In this document: piece by piece, positions 23,083 to 34,193 of the stretch
Layout: each line of letters starts with the position of its first letter
Numbering within the stretch: the first letter of the stretch is position 1
Assembly: GCA_021030915.1 (NCBI GenBank)
Contig: JAGEMR010000053.1
Coordinates: forward strand, 62,001 to 126,000
From: Astrothelium macrocarpum
Taxonomy: Eukaryota; Ascomycota; Dothideomycetes; Trypetheliales; Trypetheliaceae
Reading direction: 5' to 3'
Length of the DNA stretch: 64,000 bases
Program-made: the position numbers and the translations under genes
Notes under the pieces: generated by a model
Seen by the model: the letters and a program-made list of their open reading frames with translations, nothing else
Told to the model about the DNA's origin: nothing
Database searches by the model: none

Positions 23083-26000
23083 ATGGCTGCGCCGACAAAC
23101 GGCCTCACCTCCGTTCTCCCAGACCCAACTCAAGACCTCCATTGGTCCGACTTTCACGGAGCAATCCACGAGATATTCGCCGCCAATGCTCTCAGGCATC
23201 CTGACCGCCTCTGTATCGCGGAAACAGCCTCCTCCAATACCCCACGACGAGAATTCTCCTATCGTACAATAAATGAGGCCAGTAATATTCTTGCCCATCA
23301 TCTAGTTCAAAATGGCATACAGAGAGGAGAGGTTGTCATGGTATATGCTTATCGAGGTGTGGATCTCGTTGTTGCTATTATGGGAGTCTTGAAGGCTGGC
23401 GCGACTTTCTCAGTCATAGATCCAGCATATCCAGATGATAGACATATCGTCTACCTTGATGTGGCTCAGCCAAAGGCTTTGGTCGTCATAGAAAAGGCAT
23501 CTCGAGAGGCAGGTCAACTTGGAGAGAAGGTTAGGGCATATATCAAAGACAATCTGAGCTTAAGGACAGAAGTGCCAGGCTTAATGCTCCAAGATGATGG
23601 CACTTTAATAGGTGGCCTCATAGATGGCCATGACCGTCTACATAGTGAGCAACACTTGAAATCACATCTGCCTGGTGTCCTAGTGGGTCCTGATTCTACT
23701 CCCACGCTGTCTTTTACGTCTGGTAGCGAAGGCAGGTAGGCCGTTCTTTGCTGCCCATGACGTTTCCGTATATGTTTTCTGGCCATGTTTAAAATACTGA
23801 CTTTTTACATTCGTAGACCAAAGGGCGTCAGAGGCCGCCATTTTTCCCTTGCATACTATTTTCCATGGATGTCACAGAAATTCAACTTGTCCGAAAATGA
23901 TCGCTTTGCCATGTTGAGTGGAATAGCGCACGACCCAATCCAGCGTGATGTGTTCACTCCTCTCTTCCTTGGTGCGCATTTGTTGGTCCCCGCAAAGGAA
24001 GATATTCAGCACGAACGTCTTGCAGAATGGATGAAGACTCATGGTGCGACTGTCGCTCATCTAACTCCAGCAATGGGTCAAATACTTATCGGGGCTACAA
24101 CCACCATTTTCCCTTCACTTCATCATGCTTTCTTTGTTGGAGACATTTTGATCAAGCGGGATTGCAGAAGACTTCAAGAGCTAGCCCCGAATTGTAGCAT
24201 AGTCAACATGTATGGAACCACCGAAACTCAACGCGCTGTAAGCTATTACGAACTCCCCAGTCATAATGACGACCCATCATACATTGATCAAATGGGAGAC
24301 GTTATTCCCGCTGGAAAAGGAATGAAAGATGTGCAATTACTGGTTGTCAATCGGGATGATCCTACAAAGCTTTGCCACGTTGGTGAAGTTGGTGAAATAT
24401 ATGTTAGGGCAGGAGGACTCGCAGAGGGTTATTTGGGGCAGGATGATTTGAATGCGAAGAAGTTTGTTAAAAACTGGTTCATTGATCCGCAAAAATGGAT
24501 AGACGAGGATAATGCCAAGGCACAGAAGCAAGATAAATCAGAACCATGGAGACAGTCTAGACTATGGTTAGGTCCTCGCGACCGTCTTTATCGGTCTGGT
24601 GATCTTGGACGATACATGCCAGACGGCAATGTCGAATGCACTGGAAGGGCAGACAACCAAATTAAAATTCGAGGCTTCCGAATCGAGCTTGGAGAAATCG
24701 ACTCACATTTGTCTGCAAATCCGCTTGTCCGAGAGAATGTTACACTCGTTCGGCGCGACAAAGATGAGGAGCAGACTCTCGTGAGCTACATAGTACCAGA
24801 TCTTCAACAGTGGGACAGATTGGTACAGGAAAAAGGCATCAGAGATGACACACGAGATACAAGCATGGTTGGCATGCTGAAGCGATTTCGATTGCTTCGG
24901 GACGACGCAAGAGAACGTCTGAAAGAGAAACTGCCTTCCTATGCCGTCCCAACAATCATCGTCCCACTATCCCGCATGCCACTGAATCCCAATGGCAAAG
25001 TCGATAAGCCTGCGTTGCCCTTCCCGGAACCCTCAGAGCTAAGTCTTGCAACAAGACGGCCGTCACAGGAAATGGTCGAGTCCACTCCTACAGAAAAGGC
25101 TGCTGCCAGTATCTGGGCGAATTGTATCAAAGGCGTTCCAGTCAACACGATTCGACCGAATGACCGCTTTGAAGATCTTGGAGGCCACAGCTTGATTGCG
25201 CAAAGAGTATTATTCAAAGTCAAAGAGAGATGGCGAGGCATTGATGTCCCGTTGAGAGCTATCGTGCGGAATCCAACACTCAGGGCTTTTGCTCTCGAAA
25301 TAGATCGGGCTCAGGACCCCATTGGTCTTCGTCTTGATGCTGAAGGGTCATTGGATGGCTACATGCAACAAGACGAAGACTACGCGGGTGACGCACAGGA
25401 ACTCTGCAAACAACTGCCTAGTGCTATTGAAAAGCCCTCCTCCAATCCGAATGCCATGACAGTATTTCTTACTGGGGCTACTGGCTTCCTTGGAGCGTTC
25501 ATTCTTCGTGATTTACTAAACCGTGGTGCCATAACCAAGGTGGTTGCCCATGTAAGGGCTCATACTGCAGATGCAGGACTTGCTAGGATTATTCAGACCT
25601 GTCAGGCGTATGGAATATGGCAAGGTACCTGGAGAGATCGATTGCAAGTTGTTTTGGGAGACTTGGCTAAACCGGATTTGGGACTCCAAAAACACGGTAA
25701 GAGATTCATTAGTCCATGCTCAGCAAATGCTAATACTAGCTCAGACAAAGAGCTCCTCCAGAAGGACGTTGACCTTGTAGTTCACTGCGGTGCGCGTGTC
25801 CACTGGGTCCAGCCTTATTCCTTTTTGAGAGCACCCAACGTCCTCTCCACAATGTCTATCGTCGAGCTCTGTGCCAGTGGCAAACCTAAAAGGCTTTGCT
25901 TTGTGAGCTCTACCAGCGTTCTAGATAAGGAATCCTTTGTTACTCTCTCACAGAAGAGTATCGCTGCTGGTGGTTCTGGTATAAGCGAAGCTGATGACTT

Positions 26001-26899
26001 GCAAAATAGTAAGACGGGCTTGGGTACTGGATATGGACAGAGCAAATGGGCTTCTGAGTTTATTGTACGAGAAGCTGGTAGACGTGGACTTGAAGGGTGC
26101 ATCGTTCGTCCTGGCTACGTTACTGGTGATCCTAAGACTGGAGGCAAGTTCTCTTCAGATCAATTTTCATTTTCGACTACTGACCGTCTATTAGCAACAA
26201 TTACGGACGACTTCCTCGTGCGCATGCTCAAAGGTTGCGTGCAACTTAAGGCACGTCCTAATATTTCGAATACGATCAATATGATTCCCGTTGATCATGT
26301 TGCCCGGGTCATTGTGGCATCAAGTCTTAGCCCACCCGTCTTACCTCTTGGTATCGTACAGGTGACGTCGCATCCTCGTCTGACTTTCAACCAATTCCTT
26401 GGAGCTCTCGAAGCGTACGGATATGACGTCCATCAAGTCGACTATCTGACCTGGAGATCAAAAATGGAGAAATATGTTGCTGAGAGTCAAGATCGTGGTT
26501 CGGAGGATCACGCCTTGTAAGTGCACTCATGACAAATGTGCTTTATTCATCACGACCTTGAACGTGCATAGCTGATAGCACTACCTCTCCAGACTCCCGC
26601 TTTATCACATGGTAACCTCAGATCTACCTTCCCACACCCTTGCGCCCGAGCTCGACGATACGAATGCTATAAAGGCGTTGAAGGCTGACGCTACTTTGAC
26701 GGGAGACGACCGTTCTGAGGGCGCAGCGGTTACTACAGATACTGTGGGTGTATATCTAGCGTATCTCATAGCTTTGGGATTCATGTCTCCGCCACATTTG
26801 GTAGAAAAGGCGGAGAAGAGACTCCCGAGCGTCACAATTGGAGAGGAGCAGAGAACGGCCCTAGCGAAACTGGAGGGAAGAGGAAAGATTGGCTCTTAG
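23083..26899 (+). CDS. LYS2: L-2-aminoadipate reductase (aminoadipate-semialdehyde dehydrogenase large subunit)
   Basis: Catalyses ATP- and NADPH-dependent reduction of 2-aminoadipate to its semialdehyde in fungal lysine synthesis; the carrier domain is activated by a phosphopantetheinyl transferase. Three exons (23083-23735, 23817-26516, 26593-26899) join in phase to 1219 residues. Adenylation domain: FTSGSEGRPKG near residue 212, MYGTTE near 349, RDRLYRSGD near 471 and NGKVDKP (catalytic Lys) near 610. Carrier domain: DLGGHSL near 673 with the attachment Ser. Reductase domain: FLTGATGFLG near 767 (NADPH-binding glycines) and a YGQSK catalytic motif near 953. It lacks the roughly 180-residue N-terminal region of the longer yeast-type enzyme; I see no upstream exon that would supply it. 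Similar shorter forms may be normal in filamentous fungi. Confidence 0.93.
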
Positions 26900-27620
26900 A
26901 TTAAAAAATTTGCATATTGAGCGAAATTAGCATTTGGAAATTAAAAGTGGATTACATTAACTCAAAAGCAAACAACTTCAAGTTCAAATCAATGTTTTTG
27001 TGCATGAGAAGAAGCTCTAAAGTTATACTCTGTGGCTTTGCAGTTGTCCCGCAGAGGCCAATTATTTTGTCCTCAAAAGAGCAAGCACTGACGTCATTTC
27101 TGAAGCTCAAGGTTTTTTATCCCAACTTTCGATCATTTTGTTAGGGCTTTTGGTTTCTACAGTCCGCCATTTCCAAAAATACGGCTATCTCAAAGTACAT
27201 AGCGTGCTGTTTGTAGCCAATGTGGGTATAGCTCGGCCCACCTCAACATCGTCCTTGGCAAGGCTGAATTGTCTTTCCATCTCGCAATTCCATATTTTGA
27301 TAAATCAGTTGATGAAGACAACCGGGATCAACATGGCCACATCCTTCCATTCACGCGTTTCAAGCTCTGTATCTTCAACACCGTTCGGTCCATCTACGAC
27401 TCCGTCCCGACAACGCTGCACCAAAGTCAGATTGATTGGTGCAGTGAGACATGGGTATTGGTCGCAGCACTGTGTTAGGCTGTACCCAAGGCTGACTCCA
27501 AGGTCGGACCCAAAGCTGGTTGAGCTTTAAAACGCTGCCTCGCCAATGTGTCATAATCTGTAGTTTCTTCCCGAACATGGCTATCATTTATGAGTTAATG
27601 CCAAAAGCCTTTGATTCGTA
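26900..27620. other. Intergenic, promoter side of the NLR gene
   Basis: AT-rich 3' flank of the aminoadipate reductase gene, then a stretch with short open frames (27138-27530) but no motif. CCAAGGC/CCAAGGT words repeat near 27485-27500 over a very short distance. Confidence 0.4.
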
Positions 27621-30600
27621 ATGGAAGTCATTGGAGTTATTGCTGCTGTCCCAGACCTCATCAAACTCATCAAGGGCACGTCAAAGCTGATCCGAGATGT
27701 TGCAAAAAGCAAGAAGGCTCTTGCGAAGATTACCAAGGGTCTAGACGTCCAGCTTGATGCACTTTCAGAGGCTTTAACCAGCATAGCATTCAAACGAAGC
27801 CCTAAGCCGGTGTCTTCAGGCAAATTAAACAAACTTGCGCCATTTTTCCAGCAATTGCGGGAAGAACTCAATGCAGTCAATGATACTTTGGCGACCATCG
27901 CCCGAGCCGAAGGGCCGCTCAAGAGGATGACGATGATTGTTGGTGGTGTTGAGAAAAAGTTACGAAATCAGCTTCAACGACTTGAAGCAAGTATACCTGT
28001 GCTGACTTTGCACCTTACCGATTGCTCTTTGACGCTGAACGAAGGTCCGCTCTTGCTTTGTAATTTGGATTTCTCAAGTTACGTGCCAGCTAATAACCAA
28101 GCGATGTAGAAGTCGTAGCTGCGGCCCGGCTGACGAGGAAAACCCAAGTCAAAAATGCACTCAATCCTTGCGGTCACGATTTCATCCCTCAGAAACTTGA
28201 TGGAACACTTGATTGGGTTTCATCACATCCACGAATAGCCGCGTGGCTCCGGCCATTTTCGCCTGAAAGCCAACAGTCACATGCGAGCTCTCGATTACTG
28301 GTCATTCATGGCTCCAAAGGCTGTGGTAAATCTGTTCTTGCTGCCTCTCTAATGCAAGATATGAAAGCCGAGGGCTTGGCGTGTGCGATATTCTCATACT
28401 ATCATGGTATTGAGAGGCAAAAGACATCGGCTGCCATGCTAGCCACAGTCTTATGGCAGCTTCTGCAACTCCATCCAATTCCTGATAGCGCATTGGATCC
28501 GATTTATGACTCCTTCAGTACCGAGACCATTGCAGACACGTTTCTATTGGATACAATCGAAAAGGTGGTTCGCATCATCAGCAAGCCAATTCATATTGTC
28601 ATTGATGGGATCGATGAATCAGTGGAAGACTGGAACGATAGTGAAGGGCCTCTACGCATCATCTGGAGATGGCTGGAAAAGCATCCCATGCTTCATGTCT
28701 TGCTGATTGGTCGGAAAACGGGATTTTCATTGACTCTACGAGGTCTTCAGCACGACAGTATCATCGAATTGTGCGAGGATCTCACAAAGGATGACATTGC
28801 AAAGTTCACCGCCTATAAACTTGGAGAGTCTTCTAATCTGAAGACCATGTCTCCGAACTTAAAAGGTCATGTTCAAGCAACATTACTAGACATATCGTCG
28901 GGGATGTTTCTATGGATCGAGCTTGTCTTCAAAGAGCTCCGAAAATGCTACAGTCCTGCAGCAGTACGTGATTGTCTCGATGAGTTGCCTCGAAGTTTGG
29001 ACGACGAATACTTCCGACTGTTCAAGCAGGTCATGGACCGTCTATCCTCATCTCAAACCAAGGTAGCCCGCACACTGCTTGCCTTCCTCATAGGTGTAGT
29101 AGAACCGCTAACAATCGATGAGCTGAGATATGGATATGCAGCTTTCTGTGATACTGGGCCTGACTGGGAAGATTATTTGATCGCGGGAGAGGCTGTCTTT
29201 GACTTCCTTGGGGATTTCATCACACGCAAGAATGGGAAGGTTTATTTCAGCCATGCATCTGTGGAAGAATTCCTCCTTCGGCCTTTGAATGAGTGGCCTC
29301 AGCATCAGAACGAGATCAACTTCTTTCGACTCGATTATTTGGAATGTCAAAATTTGATCGGCGAATCCTGTCTAAACTATTTAATGACGGCTGATCTCGG
29401 ATATCCCCTTACGGACAACTCATATGAGCAACTTAGTGCCAAGCCATTTCTAGTCTACGCCACTTCAAACGGTCCTCTCCATTGGACACATTCCCTAACT
29501 TGCGAACCGGGTGCACTTGCTGAAGATGAAGCTAAAGTCAAGGCCCTCATTTCCACGCCACGATTTGCTGGCGTGTTTGAATATGTGGTTCTGAGCCTAC
29601 TAAGTGATGTTGATTCTTTCAAATGCTGCTCCCACTTCTTGCTCCTTGCCGAGGCTTCCGGATATGAGTTGCGGGAGTGTTTGATAGACCGCTTAAGGAC
29701 GGAATCTACACAACGACTCACTCAATTTGGCCATCTGGACAAGAGAACAACGTCGTGGCGAGCTTTAGAAAGCATTTGCACACCCGTTCTTCGTTTTCAG
29801 GATTTAGGCAGGGTCATTCAAGGTATCGTTAGTGGTCAATTCGATCCTCAAACCCTGCTTGACACTTTTGTCGAATTCCAAAGCGCTGCGGGAGCTCTAG
29901 GCCGCTCGCGCGAAGTCGTAGCTCAACCTTCTAATACACTTCCTCCGATCTTGACACAGCATTCTGACAACCAACATCACCACGTAGCCACCCGAGAGGA
30001 AGCGATGGGCTCTATAGCACGTTCAATCTTGACAATGACTACCCGGACGCCACTAATATCGCGCGCATTGCAGATATGGACCAACCCTCACAAGATGCAG
30101 ATGAGGTTTATCTTAGGGATGGTATCTAAAATGCCGCTGGCACTACATCTTATTTATATGCTGCATCTACGCGATCATGGAGACCTTGCCACAGCAAAGT
30201 CGCTTTCAGACTTGCTTTTGGACAGGACGCAAGACCAATCAGGTCTTTTCAGAGCGGCGGCTTTAGGATGTTCCGCACACTTTCTGCCAAGGGATCATGA
30301 AGGCACAGTGCAAGCAGAAAATTCTTATTGCAAAGCATACGACATTTTATCAAAGTCCCAGTCGTCTCTTATCGCCCCTTTATTCATGCCTAGAACGCTT
30401 CGTTGCAGAACAACCAAATTGGGACATCTAGGTAGACTGGACAAATTGGCGAAAGCGTTAGATGATCTAGAACTTAGACCTAACAGGCGGTCTTCCACTT
30501 TTGTTCAGCGACAGAAGGACTTCCTGTTGGACCGTTTTATAACCGAGCGAGAATGGTATGTTGATATATATGCTAGACAGTTAGAGGAGCTAGCATCGAA

Positions 30601-31882
30601 ACTCCTCGATAAACAAGCCTACGAAGCCGCACATCGGGTCTACGAAATCCTTGTCAAGAGACTCGGCACACGCCATTGGAAATCTCTAGACGCCGAATTG
30701 ACCGAAGGCGACATCCTAATAGAAGACTTGAGGTTTCGGGAGGCTGAACAGCATTACAAGGGGGTTGTGGCACGCCACGATCAGAAAATAATTCCTGCGA
30801 GCCAACAACATCTTATTGCTACGTGTCTGATTAAGCTAGCCAAGGCAGTAGCCTTACAAGGGAAATACGGCGACGCTGTCCCCCTTTTCCAAGATGCGCG
30901 GGCTCACCCAAGCAGAAAGGGTGACGTGTATTGGCAGCACAAATGCACTTTGTGGATCGGCAGAGGTCTTCAGAAGTTAGGTGATTTCAAGGCTGCAAAA
31001 GGCGAGCTAGAGACGATATCGATTTCCGAAAGCTTTCGTTTAGCGCGGAGGGGCAAATTCAAGATGGAGAAGTATAAAGATGTCTATTGGAACGTGATCT
31101 GCGCTGTTTATTCACATCTCGGCGAGTTCGAAAATATCGTCAGGGTGCGAAGAGCAGTGCGCTCGTTGCTTGACAAGTCTCGGCCACTGGGTACATACGC
31201 CACAGAGAACTTGCTAGAGCTAGTCGAGGTGTTGAAGAAGACAGGTTCATACAGCGAAGAAAACTCGATGGAGCTAAACACCCGCCTTGTAAGAGCAGCC
31301 GAGTATGCAATGGTTCATCGTCAAGGCAACAAGAGACCACTCATGAAAGCTATCAAGTTACTGGAAGCGCTGAGTGGCCATGACGATTTTGATGAAGCTC
31401 GAAACGTACGCGAAAGCGTGCTCAGGTGGTGTCTGGGAGAACTCAATCGACGTCAAGACGAAGACATTCCGCTAGCTGAACTAATTTCACGGCTGGAGAT
31501 TAAGAAGTTGTGCTCGATTTCGGACATAATCTATGGCTCAGAGCACGAACTTACACTCAAGCTCACACATTACTTATTAGTATATGATGAAAACGGCAAC
31601 CTATGCGGTAATATACCCACAAACGCCAATGTGAATATTGACGATGAAGCTGAGATGCCTGACGACGAGTCTGAAGGTCCACAGCAAGACTCGGACTCTT
31701 GCGTCGAACTAGATTCAGTCTACTACAGCGAATTAGACTCAGACGGCTCCTCCGAGTCAGACTCAGACTACTACGTCGAATCAGACCTGAACGACAATAG
31801 CGAAGCAGACTCAGACTACTACAAATCAGGGTCTAAGAAATATCCCAAAGTAAATGAGATTGAGGAGGGAGACGGCGATTGA
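27621..31882 (+). CDS. NACHT-domain NLR-like STAND protein with acidic tyrosine-rich tail
   Basis: Two exons (27621-28044, 28110-31882) join in phase to 1398 residues. The N-terminal 140 residues are helical (MEVIGVIAAVPDLIKLIKGT start), like the N-terminal signalling domains of fungal NLRs (SesA/HeLo-like class), exact type not certain. The NACHT NTPase follows: Walker A GSKGCGKS near residue 205, Walker B IVIDGIDE near 303, then the helical winged region. From about residue 600 to 1200 the sequence is helical with TPR-like pairs (YEAAHRVYEIL, YGDAVPLFQDA). The last 80 residues are highly acidic with repeated Tyr-containing units (DSVYYSELDSD, DSDYYVESD, DSDYYKSG). Fungal NLRs work in self/non-self recognition and programmed cell death. 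The intron donor (GTCCGC) is weak but the phase and the domain order support it. Confidence 0.85.
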
Positions 31883-31970
31883 AAACTAGACAAAGATAAT
31901 GCTTCGGTCCTGGTGGCTGTGGTCTCGAACCCTCGTGAATGTAACAGAGGACAAATTTTCATCTCATAAG

Positions 31971-33617
31971 CTACTCTCCTTTTTCCCATACTTTAACACC
32001 GGCAATCCACGTCTGCAAAACCTCGCCCTCATCATTCAACACCACGAAATCAGCTCTCCGCCCTTCTTCCAATTTTCCTCGCGTCTGATCATCCATCATA
32101 TCCGCAATGTTCTCCGTCGCACACCGGATCGCCTCGGGAAGACTACAATTGCTAAACGCCATGAGGTTCCTCACGCATTCTACCACAATCATCATTAGCT
32201 CATCTCATCTCTTCGTACCAATCTCCTCCCCACCATTGGACCCTCGTCACCAAAATTCACAGACAAGCAAGAAAAGAAACTCACCTTGCAAGCTCGCACA
32301 CCCCCCAACCAACGTCTCCGTCCCCTCCTTCACCACGCGACTCCCCACCTTCACCTGCCGGCCCTGCACCTGCGCATGCCCCGCATACACCCCGTCGTCC
32401 AGCCCCGCCAGCTCCACGCTGTCGGTCACGAGCACGCACTTGCCCGGGTTGGCGCGGTACAGCAGCGACACGATCGACGGGTGCAGGTGGTGGCCGTCGG
32501 CGATGAGCGAGTAGTACGGCGGGTCCGGGTTGGGCTGCGCGTTGAGCGAGGTCGACGCGCTCGGGAGGACGGGGGAGGTCGGCGAGATGAGTGCCGCGAG
32601 GGATGGCGTGCGGTGGTGCAGCGGGTTCATGGCGTTGAGCGTGTGGGTTAGGGCTGTGGCGCCGGAGGATAGGGCGGCGAGGCCTTCGGTGTAGGTGCTG
32701 TGGTTGGATGGGATTTAGTGCGTGAGTTGGAGGATGGGAGGGAGTGAGTGGGGAGAGCTTACGCGGAGGTGTGGCCGAGCGAGACTTTGATGCCGGCGTT
32801 GGTGAGTTGTGATATTAGATTGGAACTGCCTTCGAGCTCCGGGGCGAGGGTGACGAGCTTGACTGGGGAGAGATCGCCGTAAATACTTGACGGGAATGCT
32901 TCGTTGGGAAGCTGGAAGAGTGTTGGATTATGGGCTCCAGCTTTGGTGACATGGAGGTAGGGACCTTCGGCATGGGCACCAAGGAGGGAGGCGGAATTGG
33001 GGATTGAGCGTGGACTTAGAGAGGGCAGTACCTAATGCAAGCTTGCTGAGAATGGAGATATCTTTCGGGATTTGTAGTGCAGGATTGACGATTTGATGAT
33101 AAGAGAAACTTGGAGGATATGATAATAAGTCGTTATTACCTTTTTGAAGTGATCAGGCGATACCGTAGGGATAGTACCCCAGAAACCAGTCACGCCTTGA
33201 GTTGCGTAGAATCTAGCAACTTTCTCAAGCTCTTGACCGTACTTTGGTTCATTTTCAAAATGAGTAAAATGGAATCCAAGAACGCCATTTGTCTGTAGCT
33301 CCAAGAGGCCAGGGGCTATAATGCCATCCTCAAGATCTTACACAGTCAATGAATAGACGATAACAAGATTTTGCAAAGTGTTTCGCTAATGTTGAAGCAA
33401 GATGATATGATTTCACCTACCTATTGCTTCTCCGCCTATATATCCAGTTCTTTTCAGTATCTTGCCAGTCTTATCATCTTCACATGTAAGCGCACTTCAG
33501 CTACACATCATCAGATTATCGAGTGCCGACCTCATCAGAAACTACCAATTGGTCTTCAACAAGCTGTCCACCGATACATAGGCGGCAGTTCATAAAGGTA
33601 GTAAACCAGCCAGACAT
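31971..33617 (-). CDS. N-acetylglucosamine-6-phosphate deacetylase, NagA/Dac1 family
   Basis: Removes acetate from GlcNAc-6-phosphate in amino-sugar use. Exons visible: 33336-33140, 33031-32763, 32697-32285 and 32179-31971, all closing in phase; an exon ending at 33421 and a first exon starting at 33617 (MSGWFTTFMNCRLCIGG) precede them. Family motifs in order: NGVLGFHFTHF, GAHAEGPYL (metal-site Glu), SLGHTSATYTEG (metal His), ALTHTLNAM (metal His), IADGHHLHP, VLVTDS (catalytic Asp) and a C-terminal GRRADFVVLN. The first junction (about 33480-33550) does not close in any GT-AG phase that keeps both family-like segments (QLVEDQL and DKTGKILK), so a one-base deletion or an unusual splice site is likely there. 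No other amino-sugar genes are next to it. The window ends of the model are firm. Confidence 0.88.
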
Positions 33618-34193
33618 ATTTTCGGATTTCAGGGGTTTCGCGGTAGCTGAATCAGACGGAAGATAGGCCACCAAACAAAATTAGGAGAAGCGGACAAAGT
33701 TGGAATGTGGCTTGACTCAGGATGTGTAGCCAGGATCTTGACGCCATGGGACGATCGCTGATCCCCGTCACACCGACTCGGATGCCTCCACGAACCCATG
33801 AATCCATGAAGCGGCATGCTCGTTTATGATAGCGTGGATTATTCGGCAATTACCACCCTTGACCTATTTATTTTCTCTTGGCATTGCTTGTTTCTCATGT
33901 GGAGTGACAGCTCAGCCACTAGACCGGGGTAGCTCCTTATGACGTTCGCCCCTCCTTTCTGAGGTCAAGCCACAAGCCACCACCAATCCACTCTTGTTTG
34001 TAGGCCTATTCTTGATCGAGATCTGGGCACTACTCCTTTTTCTCTTCTCCTCCTCCTTCACGTTCATTGCAACTCTTTGGTGTTTCTATAGCCAGTATTC
34101 CTGGACCGCGGGGGGATTCCTGAAACTTAGACTCCTCTTCTTCTACACGCCTTCATCGGATTCCCCCACCCACAGCACCAAAGAGCAATCGTC
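33618..34193. promoter_or_regulatory. Divergent promoter region, NagA and C2-protein gene
   Basis: 576-base spacer between divergent starts. The 200 bases before 34194 are pyrimidine-rich (TTTTTCTCTTCTCCTCC), a usual feature just upstream of fungal start sites. No specific operator recognised. Confidence 0.45.
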
